A DNA stretch of 64,000 bases from an uncultured Pelagibacteraceae bacterium (GTDB lineage Bacteria; Pseudomonadota; Alphaproteobacteria; Pelagibacterales; Pelagibacteraceae): assembly GCA_902564385.1 (NCBI GenBank), contig CACFAT010000001.1, forward strand, positions 62,001 through 126,000, read 5' to 3'. Positions within the stretch are counted from its first letter, which is position 1, and every line of letters begins with the position of its first letter. The position numbers and the translations under genes are program-made. The notes beneath the pieces are model-generated. The model saw only the letters and a program-made list of their open reading frames with translations, had not been told where the DNA came from and made no database searches. This document shows positions 9,603-19,119 of the stretch, piece by piece.

Positions 9603-10535
9603 TTATTTAAATAGATCTGAAACTGAGGTAGAATTTGATATTCTTTTAATAGCTTCTCCAACCAAATTAGAGATTGTTAATACCTCAATATTCTTAGCTT
9701 TTTTAACTTTCATTGAATTATCTATTGTATCAGTAACAACTAAATTTTTTATCGAAGATTTCTTAATTTTTTCAACAGCATTACCACTTAATACACCATG
9801 TGTTACATACACATGAACATCTTTAGCTCCTCTTTTTTTTAATTCAGAAGCTGCATTTACAATTGTTCCACCAGAGTCGATTATATCATCAACTAATATG
9901 CAAGTTTTATTTTTCACATTTCCAATTACATTCATTACTTCTGACTTTCCAGGAGCAGGTCTTCTTTTGTCTACTATTGCTAAATCCACATTTAACAATT
10001 TTCCTAAAGCCCTTGCTCTTGCGGTGCCACCGACATCTGGAGCAACACAGATTATATTATTTTTTTTTAATTTCTTTTTTATATGTCTAGCAAATATTGG
10101 AGTTGCAAATAAGTTATCTACAGGAATATCAAAAAATCCTTGAATTTGTCCAGAATGTAAATCAACTGTAACGACTCTATCTGCACCTGCCTTTGCAATA
10201 AGATTAGATACAAGTTTTGCAGATATAGATGTTCTAGGAACCACCTTTCTATCTTGTCTTGCATATCCAAAATATGGGATCACTGCAGTTATGTTTTTGG
10301 CCGATGATCTTTTTAAAGCATCAATCGATAGTAGTAATTCCATTAAATTGTCATTTGCAGGAGATGAAACGGATTGAATTAAAAAAATACTATTGCCTCT
10401 AATATTCTCATTAATTTCGATATAGATTTCTCCGTCTGCAAATTTTCTTATATTTGAATTTACTAGTCTATTTTTTAAAAATTTAGATATTTTTTGACTA
10501 AGATGTTTATTACTGTTTCCTGTGAGAATTTTCAT
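9603..10535 (-). CDS. prs: ribose-phosphate pyrophosphokinase (PRPP synthase)
   Basis: Makes 5-phosphoribosyl-1-pyrophosphate from ribose 5-phosphate and ATP for nucleotide, His and Trp synthesis. Seen are the ATP-site PYFGYARQDRK loop, the flexible catalytic loop VDKRRPAPGKSEVMNVIG, and the PRPP-binding loop CILVDDIIDSGGTIVNAA. The 310 aa length is standard for class I enzymes. It is located 45 nt upstream of rplY on the same strand and 10 nt downstream of pgeF. Confidence 0.97.
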   Translation of the reverse strand: MKILTGNSNKHLSQKISKFLKNRLVNSNIRKFADGEIYIEINENIRGNSIFLIQSVSSPANDNLMELLLSIDALKRSSAKNITAVIPYFGYARQDRKVVPRTSISAKLVSNLIAKAGADRVVTVDLHSGQIQGFFDIPVDNLFATPIFARHIKKKLKKNNIICVAPDVGGTARARALGKLLNVDLAIVDKRRPAPGKSEVMNVIGNVKNKTCILVDDIIDSGGTIVNAASELKKRGAKDVHVYVTHGVLSGNAVEKIKKSSIKNLVVTDTIDNSMKVKKAKNIEVLTISNLVGEAIKRISNSTSVSDLFK

Positions 10536-10545
10536 CCGAGATAAC

Positions 10546-11298
10546 CTATTTAATCATAATTGCAGATATATTTCTACCATAATCGTTATGCTTATTTTTT
10601 TTTGATCTCCTAGAACTAAAAAAGTTATTTTCTAGAGCGTAGGTATCTTTCCTTATTATATCTATTTTTTTAACTCCATTTTCATAAAATTGAGATTTTA
10701 TATATTCGCTTAAATCAAAATAAATTTTTTTCTTTTTAAATGTGAAGAAATTCATATTTTTTTTATTCTTATCATTAAACAATTTAAAAAAATCATTTTT
10801 TACTTCGTAGTTATTTTTTTTTATACATGGCCCAATGCAAGCAATCATATCTTTCTCTGAGCATCCATTTTTTTTTAAAAGTTGGATTGTTTTTTTTACT
10901 ATTCCTTTAAAAGCACCTTTCCACCCAGCATGTATTGCACCAACAAATTTTTGCTTTTTTTCTATAATTAGAATTGGTGCACAATCTGCAGTGAGTATAC
11001 TAATCGCAATATTTCGCTTATTTGTAATCATCGCGTCTCCAGTCAATCTTTTTTTTGGAATACCACTTATTTTGTAAACTTTGTTACTGTGAATTTGATT
11101 AAGAGAAACTAGATTTCTACTTGTGCAGCCTATTTTTTTTGAAACTATTTTTAAATTTTTACTTATATTAGAAATTTTATCTTTTGAACCTTTTCCACAA
11201 TTTAAACTTTTGTAGATTCCTTTTGAGGTGCCACCCAATCTATTAAAAAAATAATGTGAAATGGATTTTTGATCTCTAAAAATCTTTGACTTAATCAC
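10546..11298 (-). CDS. pgeF: purine nucleoside phosphorylase / peptidoglycan-editing factor PgeF family (YfiH, laccase domain)
   Basis: DUF152/YfiH protein. Members have been described as peptidoglycan editing factors, purine nucleoside phosphorylases and laccase-like polyphenol oxidases; the physiological role here is open. The metal-binding residues are recognisable: a His in LNQIHSNKVY, the Cys in ILTADCAPILI and the His in GAIHAGWKGAFKGI, followed by IGPCIKKNNYEV. At 250 aa it is a normal full-length copy. It overlaps the upstream midA by 4 nt (11295-11298), so translation is coupled. Confidence 0.88.
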   Translation of the reverse strand: MIKSKIFRDQKSISHYFFNRLGGTSKGIYKSLNCGKGSKDKISNISKNLKIVSKKIGCTSRNLVSLNQIHSNKVYKISGIPKKRLTGDAMITNKRNIAISILTADCAPILIIEKKQKFVGAIHAGWKGAFKGIVKKTIQLLKKNGCSEKDMIACIGPCIKKNNYEVKNDFFKLFNDKNKKNMNFFTFKKKKIYFDLSEYIKSQFYENGVKKIDIIRKDTYALENNFFSSRRSKKNKHNDYGRNISAIMIK

Positions 11299-12335
11299 TT
11301 AAAACCCAAATTAAAATTATTTTTGGATTTGCTTACAAATAATACTTTAAACAAAGAGCCCATATATTTTGCATCAATTAATCTTTTTATTCTATAAAAT
11401 ATGTCAGCTTTCTTACTAAATTGTAAATTTTTACTTATAATCTCAGCTCTTTTTAATATTCCTAATTTCATTAAGAAATTACCTTGGGTTGTTACTAAAG
11501 ATTTCAAATTAGAATTTGCAAACTCTTTCTCGTACATTTTAAAATTTATTAAATGAGTAATATCTGAATTATAGGGATTTTCTAAAAAACTAATTTTTCT
11601 ATGCTTCTCAACACTTTGCAAAGTATTTTTCATTTTTCCACTGGTAAAGCCATAGTCTATCATTAATAAACCACCATTATTTTTAAAAATAAAATTCCCT
11701 ATTTCGTTAACAAATTTCATTGCTGAAGGTGAATATTCAACAAATTTTTCTTTTTTTATATCCTTACCTAAATATTTCTCAATTATTTTTGACGACACTT
11801 TTTGATCACAAACTTCAAACTTATTTTTTTTGTATGCTACATATTTTTCATACCAATTATTGCTTTTCTTTAAAAACTGCTTGATAGGAAATGCATCAAA
11901 AAATTCATTAGCCAAGAATATAGTTGGAGCCTTTGGAATTTCTTTTAAATTTCTAATCCAACTTGCTTTTTTCTTATCTATTTTACTTTTCTGAATTTTT
12001 ATCAGTATTGGACTTTTTTCTAAAATTAAGAAATTAGCAGATAAACTAATTTCACTAAAATTATTTAAAGTTTTTATAATTTGTGACATCATCTCACCAT
12101 TACCTGCACCCAGCTCTACAATATTTATTTTTTTTGGTTTTTTTAAATTCTCCCAAAATGAAATTAACCAAATAGATATCATTTCCGAAAAAAGAACAGA
12201 GATATTAGGAGATGTTATGAAGTCACCTTTTTTTCCGAAAGGATTTTTTTTAATATAATAACCATTATCTTTGTCATACAAAGATTTGTAAATAAATCTA
12301 TCCAATGAGATTTTTTTATTGTGTCCTATTAGCAT
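11295..12335 (-). CDS. midA: class I SAM-dependent methyltransferase, MidA/NDUFAF7 family
   Basis: Belongs to the family of mitochondrial MidA/NDUFAF7, an arginine methyltransferase needed for assembly of respiratory complex I; a bacterial role in NADH dehydrogenase assembly is only inferred. The family N-terminus (RFIYKSLYDKDNGYY, then PFGKKGDFITSPNIS), the SAM motif IVELGAGNGEMM and LANEFFDAFPIKQF are characteristic. The length is 346 aa. It overlaps lgt by 20 nt upstream and pgeF by 4 nt downstream; the order lgt-midA-pgeF is common in alphaproteobacteria. The protein is unusually Lys/Asn rich like its neighbours. Confidence 0.9.
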   Translation of the reverse strand: MLIGHNKKISLDRFIYKSLYDKDNGYYIKKNPFGKKGDFITSPNISVLFSEMISIWLISFWENLKKPKKINIVELGAGNGEMMSQIIKTLNNFSEISLSANFLILEKSPILIKIQKSKIDKKKASWIRNLKEIPKAPTIFLANEFFDAFPIKQFLKKSNNWYEKYVAYKKNKFEVCDQKVSSKIIEKYLGKDIKKEKFVEYSPSAMKFVNEIGNFIFKNNGGLLMIDYGFTSGKMKNTLQSVEKHRKISFLENPYNSDITHLINFKMYEKEFANSNLKSLVTTQGNFLMKLGILKRAEIISKNLQFSKKADIFYRIKRLIDAKYMGSLFKVLFVSKSKNNFNLGFK

Positions 12336-13092
12336 TTTTATAATAGACGATAATTAATCCACAGGTTAGTGCTATACAACTTATTATTTGCCCCATACTC
12401 AAGTTGAAAAATAAATAACCTAGCTGTTGATCTGGTTCTCTAAAAAACTCGATTACAAATCTAAAAAATGAGTATAAAATTAAAAAATATCCCGAAATAA
12501 TCCCAGGTATGTTCCTCAATCTATTAAACAACATACTTAAAATAATAAATAGAACAACTCCCTCAAATATTGCCTCATAAATTTGCGATGGATGTCGATT
12601 TAAATCATCAATTTTTATAAACTTTACTGACCATGACACATTTGTTTCTATGCCATAAAGTTCTGAGTTTATAAAATTTGAAATTCTTCCTAAAAAAATT
12701 CCTATAGGAGAACAAACAGCAACCACATCTAAATAATTAAAAATATTTTGATTTTTATTTTTGCAGAAAAAATAAGTTCCAATAATAATTCCAACTAGTG
12801 CACCGTGAAAAGACATGCCACCTTGCCAAATTTTAATAATCTCAATTGGATTACTAATAAAATAAATTGGATCATAAATAATTACATATCCAAGTCTTCC
12901 ACCAATAATGATACTTATGATCAAATAAGTTATATAATCGTCGAAATATTCCTTTTGAGTACTATCTTTAATTAGTTTGTTCTTTGCATAATACCAACCA
13001 AATACTAAGCCAATTATATAAGACAAAGAATACCATCTAATTTCTAATGAAAAGATCTCAAAAGCGACTGGGTCAAAATTATTAATAAACAT
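12316..13092 (-). CDS. lgt: phosphatidylglycerol-prolipoprotein diacylglyceryl transferase
   Basis: Inner-membrane enzyme that transfers a diacylglyceryl group from phosphatidylglycerol to the lipobox Cys of prolipoproteins. It has about seven hydrophobic helices. Motifs include IRWYSLSYIIG at the N-terminus, GGRLGYVIIYDP, GGMSFHGALVGI and the signature RISNFINSELYG (family GRxGNFINxExxG; here Ser replaces Gly), then RHPSQIYEA. The 258 aa length is normal. It is the first gene of the minus-strand block and diverges from ubiK across 48 nt. A client in this window is BamD. Confidence 0.95.
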   Translation of the reverse strand: MFINNFDPVAFEIFSLEIRWYSLSYIIGLVFGWYYAKNKLIKDSTQKEYFDDYITYLIISIIIGGRLGYVIIYDPIYFISNPIEIIKIWQGGMSFHGALVGIIIGTYFFCKNKNQNIFNYLDVVAVCSPIGIFLGRISNFINSELYGIETNVSWSVKFIKIDDLNRHPSQIYEAIFEGVVLFIILSMLFNRLRNIPGIISGYFLILYSFFRFVIEFFREPDQQLGYLFFNLSMGQIISCIALTCGLIIVYYKNANRTQ

Positions 13093-13140
13093 TTAATTGT
13101 AATATTATAAATATTACTTAAACTTTGATAAGAAATTATT

Positions 13141-13383
13141 ATGTCAAAATCAAGATTCGTATTTGATAAATTTGCAAAGTTCCTGGAAGAAGGACTCGTA
13201 AATTACAAAGATTTTAGTGACGAGGTTGTGAATATTTTACGATCAAAAAAAGAAGAAATTATCCTTAAAATGAATTTAGTAAGTAAAGATGAAATCGATA
13301 TATTAAATAAAAGAATTGAAAAATTAGAAAAAAAAATTGCTGAAAAAAAAATAAAAAAAAAAACTAAACGGGCAAAGAAATAA
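13141..13383 (+). CDS. ubiK: UbiK/BMFP-family ubiquinone biosynthesis accessory factor
   Basis: Short 80 aa protein with an amphipathic N-terminal part and a Lys/Glu-rich coiled coil (about 45-80), matching the brick1/BMFP fold. In E. coli UbiK binds lipids and helps the Ubi biosynthesis complex in coenzyme Q synthesis. The central segment (KDEIDILNKRIEKLEKKI) fits the family's heptad pattern. The assignment rests on size, coiled coil and the position divergent from lgt, which is common in alphaproteobacteria. The 3' end overlaps the convergent sensor kinase gene by 20 nt. Confidence 0.72.
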   Translation: MSKSRFVFDKFAKFLEEGLVNYKDFSDEVVNILRSKKEEIILKMNLVSKDEIDILNKRIEKLEKKIAEKKIKKKTKRAKK

Positions 13384-14686
13384 TAACTTTTAATCCACCT
13401 AAACTAGACTTATCAAATTTAAGATCTCCCCCATGTGATTTTACGACATCTGATGATATAGCTAAGCCAAGACCAACACTTGATTTTGTTTCTGATCTAC
13501 TTTTGTCAATTTTATAAAATGGCTTCAAAACATTTTGATGTTCTTTCTGTGGTATTCCTGGACCATCATCCTCAATTGAAATATTGATAGTTGATCTTCC
13601 TTTTTTTAGATACAATTCAACATTGTCGGCAAATTTTAGAGAATTATCTATAAGGTTATTAATACACCTACTAATTAAATTCTTTCTTCCATCAAAATAA
13701 ATTCTCTCTTTTAAGAAATATTTTATATTTGGTTTCTCATATTTTTTACAAATATCTTCAAGAAGAACAGAAATATCAAATGTTTCAGTTTTATCTTTTG
13801 CCCCAGATCTTGCGAATTGAAGATATTCATTTAACATTTTTTCCATTTCATCAACATCTCTTGAGAGTTTCTCTACAACACTCTTATCTTTAATCATTGC
13901 TATTTGAAGTTTTATCCTTGTCAAAGGTGTTCTCAAATCATGACTGATACCTGACAACATTTCAGATCTTTGATTTAGATGTCTGAGTATTCTCTTTCTC
14001 ATTTTATCAAACTCTAAACCAGCTTTTCGAATTTCAAGTGCTCCAGAAGGTCTAAATTCGTCTATATCTTCTCCTCTACCAAATCTTTCAGATGCTTCTG
14101 CAAGTTTTGTTATAGGTCTAGTTTGATTCTTTAGAAAAATTATTGCTACTGCTATCATTAATAATGCTGGTAATGTTATCCAAAGTCCAAATAATCTAGC
14201 TGAACTTGTAGTAAGTCTGTCTCTTGGAATATAAAATTGAAAATAGCCTTTTGAATACCCTATTTTTAAATCAACAACTTCTTTAAAGTTAGTTGTATCA
14301 AACCAATAAGTTAAATTTTTATTCTTTAATTCTCTCCTAAGTGATCGATCTACTGGGCTGAACCATCTTTCTGGAACTTTATTTGGCAAGATTTTGTCTT
14401 TTTCATATTTAATATTAAAACCCAAATGTTCTTTGAATAAAATTATTATAAAATCTTTATTTGTTTCATCGTTATCATAAGCGTCAACAAAAGTTTTGAC
14501 TTCAGAAACCAATGCTCTTGTCATTCCGGAATTAGTTTTGATCCATAGACTGTCAAAAAAAACTAAAGAGATAGTTATTTGCATAACTACTATTGGAACA
14601 GCAACTATGAGTAGACCTCTATAAAAAAGTCTTTTAGGCAAGATGTTTTTTATATATTTACTCAATCCATAAAACATAACCTTCAC
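13364..14686 (-). CDS. membrane sensor histidine kinase, EnvZ-like
   Basis: HisKA-type sensor kinase with two transmembrane helices (about 22-45 and 165-187) flanking a periplasmic domain of roughly 120 residues, then HAMP (about 188-240), the phosphoacceptor box SGISHDLRTPLTR with H249, the N-box NNLIDNSLKFA, the DDGPGIP G1 box and the GLGLAISSDVVKSHGG G2 box. It overlaps the upstream response-regulator gene by 29 nt; a second ATG three codons in (14677) would shorten this. EnvZ is the nearest well-known architecture. The signal is unknown. Confidence 0.9.
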   Translation of the reverse strand: MKVMFYGLSKYIKNILPKRLFYRGLLIVAVPIVVMQITISLVFFDSLWIKTNSGMTRALVSEVKTFVDAYDNDETNKDFIIILFKEHLGFNIKYEKDKILPNKVPERWFSPVDRSLRRELKNKNLTYWFDTTNFKEVVDLKIGYSKGYFQFYIPRDRLTTSSARLFGLWITLPALLMIAVAIIFLKNQTRPITKLAEASERFGRGEDIDEFRPSGALEIRKAGLEFDKMRKRILRHLNQRSEMLSGISHDLRTPLTRIKLQIAMIKDKSVVEKLSRDVDEMEKMLNEYLQFARSGAKDKTETFDISVLLEDICKKYEKPNIKYFLKERIYFDGRKNLISRCINNLIDNSLKFADNVELYLKKGRSTINISIEDDGPGIPQKEHQNVLKPFYKIDKSRSETKSSVGLGLAISSDVVKSHGGDLKFDKSSLGGLKVIISLPV

Positions 14687-15335
14687 CTCTTATTGTTTGT
14701 AAATAATTTGGGCTTTTTGGATTTTCTTCAATTTTCTTCCTAAGTCTTGTAATTATTACATCTACTGATCTTTCTTTATCAATTTTTATAAGATTTCCAA
14801 TTTCCTCTCTTTTAAATATTTTTCCAGGGGAATTAACCATTTTATCTAAAATTATTTTTTCTGTATTATTGATTTTTATAGATTTGTCATTTTTCAAAAT
14901 AAATTGCTTATTAAGATCAATTTCAATTTTACCAAATTTAAATTTTCTTTTTGTATTTCTATATTTTGTTTTTTTTAAGATGTTATTAATTCTAAGTATT
15001 AACTCTTTTGGCTCAAAAGGTTTTGGAAGGTAATCGTCTGCACCAATATCTAAACCCTCTATTCTTTCCGAGGCTTCACCTTTCGCTGTTAAAAGAATTA
15101 TTGGGGTTGAAATTTTGTCTTTATTTTCTTTTGTAAATTCTAAACCACTTTTGCCTGGCATCATTATATCAAGCACTATTAAATCAAATTTTATAACTTT
15201 AACTTTTTCAAGAGCATCTTCGGCGCTATTTGAGCTAGTTACGAGATAATTATTTTGAGAAAGATATTCCTTAACTAATTCTCTTATACCATCATCGTCA
15301 TCTACAACTAAAATATGTGCTTTAAATTTTTCCAT
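14658..15335 (-). CDS. OmpR-family response regulator, possibly PetR-like
   Basis: 225 aa two-domain regulator. The receiver domain has the acidic pocket DDDD (12-15), the phosphoacceptor D56 in LIVLDIMMPGKSG, the Thr in LLTAKGEASER and the conserved Lys in DYLPKPFEP. The C-terminal winged-helix DNA-binding domain includes RSVDVIITRLRKKIE and the IRGEGYVL end. It is encoded between a MarR regulator (14-nt overlap) and the sensor kinase (29-nt overlap). The MarR plus OmpR pair resembles petP-petR of Rhodobacter capsulatus, reported to lie upstream of the bc1 genes; identity with PetR is an inference. Confidence 0.9.
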   Translation of the reverse strand: MEKFKAHILVVDDDDGIRELVKEYLSQNNYLVTSSNSAEDALEKVKVIKFDLIVLDIMMPGKSGLEFTKENKDKISTPIILLTAKGEASERIEGLDIGADDYLPKPFEPKELILRINNILKKTKYRNTKRKFKFGKIEIDLNKQFILKNDKSIKINNTEKIILDKMVNSPGKIFKREEIGNLIKIDKERSVDVIITRLRKKIEENPKSPNYLQTIRGEGYVLWIE

Positions 15336-15765
15336 TAATTATTTTTTTTAAAACATTATCAAAACTAACAACCTCATTTGCCTTTGATGCAGAGAATGCT
15401 TGGTAAATTCTTTTCTTTTGAGCTGAGAAAATTTCGTTAAATAATTTTTCTCCTTCCTCCGTTAAGAAGACATGTTTTATTCTGGTATCTACTTGGTCTT
15501 TTTCATATTTTATAGCTTTTAAATTTATTAAATCTTTCAAAACTCTATTCAAACTTTGCTTAGTAACTTTCAACTTTCTTAAAAGATCTGATATCGTAAT
15601 ACCCTCATATAATGAAATTAGATGAATAACCTTGTTATGTGCGACACCTATGGAGTATTTATTTAATACATTTTTAGCATCTGAGACTGTCTCTCTGTAT
15701 CCAAGAAATATTTTTTCAATATATTGTTTGAGATCCTCATCTTTTAAATATAAAAGTTTTTTCAT
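15322..15765 (-). CDS. MarR-family transcriptional regulator, possibly PetP-like
   Basis: 147 aa winged helix-turn-helix protein of the MarR type. The DNA-binding part runs from about residue 50 (VAHNKVIHLISLYEGITISDLLRKL) through the recognition helix KQSLNRVLKDLI to the wing with the conserved D-x-R (QVDTRIKHVFLTEEG). The C-terminal helix would dimerise. It is the first gene of a three-gene regulatory unit. Divergent ilvE begins 59 nt away, and the spacer holds a TTGACA hexamer and much TA-rich sequence, so it may autoregulate there. The ligand is unknown. Confidence 0.85.
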   Translation of the reverse strand: MKKLLYLKDEDLKQYIEKIFLGYRETVSDAKNVLNKYSIGVAHNKVIHLISLYEGITISDLLRKLKVTKQSLNRVLKDLINLKAIKYEKDQVDTRIKHVFLTEEGEKLFNEIFSAQKKRIYQAFSASKANEVVSFDNVLKKIINGKI

Positions 15766-15779
15766 ATTGGTAAGTTATA

Positions 15780-15808
15780 TTGACATATTATATATACAAA
15801 TATATTTT
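15780..15808 (+). promoter_or_regulatory. putative sigma-70 promoter of ilvE
   Basis: A perfect -35 hexamer TTGACA (15780-15785) is followed by a 17-bp spacer and TATTTT (15803-15808); an alternative TATATT at 15801-15806 has a 15-bp spacer. It lies in the divergent marR/ilvE spacer upstream of the ilvE ATG at 15825. The -35 is convincing and the -10 is weak, since the whole spacer is TA-rich. Confidence 0.4.
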
Positions 15809-15824
15809 TTTATAAAATTAAATA

Positions 15825-16706
15825 ATGATACCTTTCGATAAACGATCAGGAAAAATTTGGTACAATAATGAGCTTGTTGAATGGCAAGATGCAAAATGCC
15901 ATGTAATCAGTCATGGACTTCATTATGCAAGTTTAGTTTTTGAAGGTGAAAGAGTATACGACGGAGAAATATTTAAGCTAGAAGAGCATACAGACAGATT
16001 ATTTTATTCTGCAAAAAGATTAGATATTAATATTCCTTATACAAAGGATGAAATAAATGAAGCTTCTAAAAAAATTGTAGCAGTTCAAAATATTCAAAAT
16101 GGTTATGTTAGGCCATTTGCGTGGAGAGGAAGTGAGATGATGGGTGTGTCTGCACAGAAAACTTCTATTAATGTAGCAATAGCGACGTGGGAGTGGCCTG
16201 CATATTTTGATCCAAAATTAAAAGCTGAAGGAATAAGATTAAATATTTCTAAATGGCGAAGACCGGCTCCAAATACTATTCCATGGGATGCAAAAGCAGC
16301 TGGATTATATATGATTTGCACTCTTTCAAAACACGAAGCTGAACAACAAGGGTATTCTGAATCATTAATGTTAGATTTTGAAGGTAATGTTGCAGAAGGA
16401 ACAAGTGCAAATATTTTTTTTAAAGATAAAAATCATGAATTACATACACCAATACCAGATTCCTTTTTAAATGGTATTACAAGACAAGCTGTAATTGAAT
16501 TGGCTAAATCAAAAAATATTAAAGTTCATGAAAGAAAAATTTCTCCAGATGAACTAGGTAATTTTGATGGATGTTTCTTAACTGGCACAGCAGCCGAAAT
16601 AACACCAGTTGCAAGTATAGCAGATCATAAATACAAAATTTGTGATGTTATATTAGGATTATCAAAAAGCTTTGATCAGTTAGTTAGACAAAAAAAAGCT
16701 GCTTAA
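15825..16706 (+). CDS. ilvE: branched-chain amino acid aminotransferase
   Basis: Class IV PLP-dependent aminotransferase; the last step in Leu, Ile and Val synthesis. Recognisable are HGLHYASLVFEGERVYDG near the N-terminus, the PLP lysine in PWDAKAAGLYM, the EGTSANIFF phosphate-binding segment and CFLTGTAAEITPV. At 293 aa it is the standard length. A D-amino acid aminotransferase or ADC lyase of the same fold is less likely given the GERVYDG motif. The stop codon interlocks with that of convergent pgsA in TTAA (16703-16706). Confidence 0.92.
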   Translation: MIPFDKRSGKIWYNNELVEWQDAKCHVISHGLHYASLVFEGERVYDGEIFKLEEHTDRLFYSAKRLDINIPYTKDEINEASKKIVAVQNIQNGYVRPFAWRGSEMMGVSAQKTSINVAIATWEWPAYFDPKLKAEGIRLNISKWRRPAPNTIPWDAKAAGLYMICTLSKHEAEQQGYSESLMLDFEGNVAEGTSANIFFKDKNHELHTPIPDSFLNGITRQAVIELAKSKNIKVHERKISPDELGNFDGCFLTGTAAEITPVASIADHKYKICDVILGLSKSFDQLVRQKKAA

Positions 16707-17287
16707 TCTTTGTTATCTTCAGATATTGCATGGTCTATTCCTTTTCTAAGATAATCATATCCAGTATAAAGTGTTAAAAAAGCGGATAGCCATAAAATAA
16801 TTATGCCTATTGTTTGAGCATTATAATCTTGAAAATTTATTAATTTATTTCCTGTTTCCCCAGTTAAAAGAATTGCTATCGAAAACATCTGCAAGAATGT
16901 TTTAAGTTTTGCTAAATTAGAAACCGGAAGCTTTATTTTTCCTTTCGCTAAAAATTCTCTTAATCCTGAAATTAGTATTTCCCTTGTAAGAATTATAATA
17001 GCTGCAATAACCTCGTAATTTTTTATTGTTTGGTCCATAACTAATAAAATTAATGCAGTAGCAACAATAATCTTATCAGCTATTGGATCTAAAAGTTCTC
17101 CAAGTTTAGATTCTTCTTTAAACATCCTTGCCAAAAGGCCATCTAAAAAATCTGTAAATGAGGCAATTAAAAAAAGAGCAAACGGTATTACGTCTCCATA
17201 AAATCCTGGAAGGTAGAATGTAAAAACAAATATTGGAACAATTATTATACGTCCAATTGTTAAATAATTAGGTATTTTAAATTTCAT
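16703..17287 (-). CDS. pgsA: CDP-diacylglycerol-glycerol-3-phosphate 3-phosphatidyltransferase
   Basis: Membrane enzyme making phosphatidylglycerol phosphate, the committed step to phosphatidylglycerol, which is itself the lipid donor for Lgt encoded in this window. The CDP-alcohol phosphotransferase signature D-G-x2-A-R-x8-G-x3-D-x3-D is complete in the [19 protein letters not shown] segment, followed by PIADK. It has several hydrophobic helices and is 194 aa. It overlaps the uvrC stop by 4 nt; the uvrC-pgsA pairing is widespread in proteobacteria. Confidence 0.95.
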   Translation of the reverse strand: MKFKIPNYLTIGRIIIVPIFVFTFYLPGFYGDVIPFALFLIASFTDFLDGLLARMFKEESKLGELLDPIADKIIVATALILLVMDQTIKNYEVIAAIIILTREILISGLREFLAKGKIKLPVSNLAKLKTFLQMFSIAILLTGETGNKLINFQDYNAQTIGIIILWLSAFLTLYTGYDYLRKGIDHAISEDNKD

Positions 17288-19119
17288 TCGTGAAAGAAGT
17301 TATATATTTTTTTTGCAACTTTTTCCTCAACTCCATCAACTGATTTTATTTCATCTAAACTAGCTGATTCCACAGCTCTGGCTGAACCAAAATGATTTAA
17401 TAATGCCCTTTTTCTGATAGATCCAATACCATCAATTTGATCTAATAATGATTTGCTTATGCCCTTTTTTCTTTTTGCTCTATGAGCACTTATAGCAAAT
17501 CGATGTGACTCATCTCTTAATCTTTGTAAAAAGAATAATGTTGGATCATTTTTCTCAAACTTGAACTCTCTTCCATTATGAAAAAATGTTTCATTTCCAC
17601 TATTTCTCATCTTTCCCTTTGCTATAGCTACAATAGGAATTTCATGTAGACCAAGCTCATTCATCACTTCTCTTGCTACTGAATATTGACCTTTCCCTCC
17701 ATCAATTAAAACTAAATCGGGGAAAGTTAAATAATTATCTTTCTCTTGAACTGCTCTTTTAAATCTTCTGTTAAGAACTTCTTTCATCATTCCATAATCA
17801 TCTTGAGCATTTTTTTGAATTTTTATATTGAATTTTCTATACCTTTTTTTAACAAACCCTTCATCGCCATAAGTAATTAAAGCGCCCACACTATTTGTGC
17901 CTTGAATATGGCTATTATCGTAAACCTCGACTAAATTAATATTAGTTTCAAGATTGAATTTTTTTGATACTGCATCAAAAAGATCTCTATTATTCTGACT
18001 CTCGTAAAGTTTTCTATTCAAACTATCTTTTGCATTATTTATAGCTTGATTAATAACTTTTAGTTTTGTCCCTTTTTTTGCAACAGTAATTGTGATTTGT
18101 TTACCTTCTTTTTGTGTAAGTGTTTTTTCAATTAATTCTTTCTCTTTAATTTCATTTGATAAAATTATTGAAGAAGGCACACTTTTATTTTCATAAAATT
18201 GAGAGACAAAAGAATTAATAATATCACTTAGATTTTCTTCTGGATCATGCTTTGGAAAAAAAGCTTGATTACCCCAATTTTGTTTTGACCTATAGAAAAA
18301 AACCTGAATACAGGTTTTTCCAGACTCTTTGTATCCTGCAATAACATCTGCTTCGACTAAATTTGCTTCATTAATTCTTTGAGAAGATTGGATAATATTT
18401 AATGATTTAATTCGATCTCTTAATATTGCTGCTTTTTCAAAGTCTAAATCCTCACTAGCCTTTTCCATTTGATTAGATAAGCTTTTCTGAATTTTTCTAG
18501 ATTTGCCAGACACAAACTCAATTGCATCATTAACAGTTTGTTTATAATCACTCTCAGTTACGTAACCAACGCAAGGTCCTGAGCACCTTTTAATTTGATA
18601 AAGTATGCACGGTCTCTCTCTATTTTTGAAAACAGTATCATCACAAATTCTAAGATGAAATATTTTTTGGATCATTTTTATAGTCCAATTTGCAGATCCA
18701 GCTGATGCAAATGGTCCAAAATAAAATCCTTCTTTGCCTTTTTTTCCTCTGTGCCTTTTAATTTGTGGCCATTTATCTTTGTCGCCTATAAAAATAAAAG
18801 GAAAGGATTTGTCATCTCTTAGTAAAATATTAAATTTTGGTTTAAACTTTTTAATTAAATTTGCTTCTAAAAGTAACGCCTCACTTTCATTTGAAGTAGT
18901 AGTAATTTCGAGTCTTTTTGTTTGAGAGAGCATTCTCTCAGTCCTAATGATATGATTTTTCTCTGATACATAACTTTTAAGTCTGTTTGGAAGGTTTTTT
19001 GCTTTACCCACATAAAGAATTTCTCCTTTTGAATTTAGCATCCTATAAACACCTGGCAACTTAGGAACCAAGGGCAATTCTTTTTTAATTACTTCTTTAC
19101 CTATATCAGAGCTGATCAT
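17284..19119 (-). CDS. uvrC: excinuclease ABC subunit C (UvrC)
   Basis: Makes the 3' and 5' incisions in nucleotide excision repair after UvrA/UvrB. Domains in order: GIY-YIG nuclease ([20 protein letters not shown] near the N-terminus), a Cys-rich segment, a UVR UvrB-binding motif ([19 protein letters not shown]), the RNase H-like nuclease ([11 protein letters not shown] and [10 protein letters not shown]) and a C-terminal helix-hairpin-helix pair ending at KIYNFFHE. I prefer the ATG at 19119, which begins MISSDIGKE. An upstream TTG at 19149 would add ten residues and increase the overlap with folB from 14 to 44 nt. Confidence 0.95.
   Translation of the reverse strand: MISSDIGKEVIKKELPLVPKLPGVYRMLNSKGEILYVGKAKNLPNRLKSYVSEKNHIIRTERMLSQTKRLEITTTSNESEALLLEANLIKKFKPKFNILLRDDKSFPFIFIGDKDKWPQIKRHRGKKGKEGFYFGPFASAGSANWTIKMIQKIFHLRICDDTVFKNRERPCILYQIKRCSGPCVGYVTESDYKQTVNDAIEFVSGKSRKIQKSLSNQMEKASEDLDFEKAAILRDRIKSLNIIQSSQRINEANLVEADVIAGYKESGKTCIQVFFYRSKQNWGNQAFFPKHDPEENLSDIINSFVSQFYENKSVPSSIILSNEIKEKELIEKTLTQKEGKQITITVAKKGTKLKVINQAINNAKDSLNRKLYESQNNRDLFDAVSKKFNLETNINLVEVYDNSHIQGTNSVGALITYGDEGFVKKRYRKFNIKIQKNAQDDYGMMKEVLNRRFKRAVQEKDNYLTFPDLVLIDGGKGQYSVAREVMNELGLHEIPIVAIAKGKMRNSGNETFFHNGREFKFEKNDPTLFFLQRLRDESHRFAISAHRAKRKKGISKSLLDQIDGIGSIRKRALLNHFGSARAVESASLDEIKSVDGVEEKVAKKIYNFFHE

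Noticed and set aside
15780..15799. TTG-N14-CAA dyad in the marR/ilvE spacer as a MarR operator
   Set aside because: Only the outer three bases match; the inner arms do not pair, and the spacer is TA-rich, so chance is likely.
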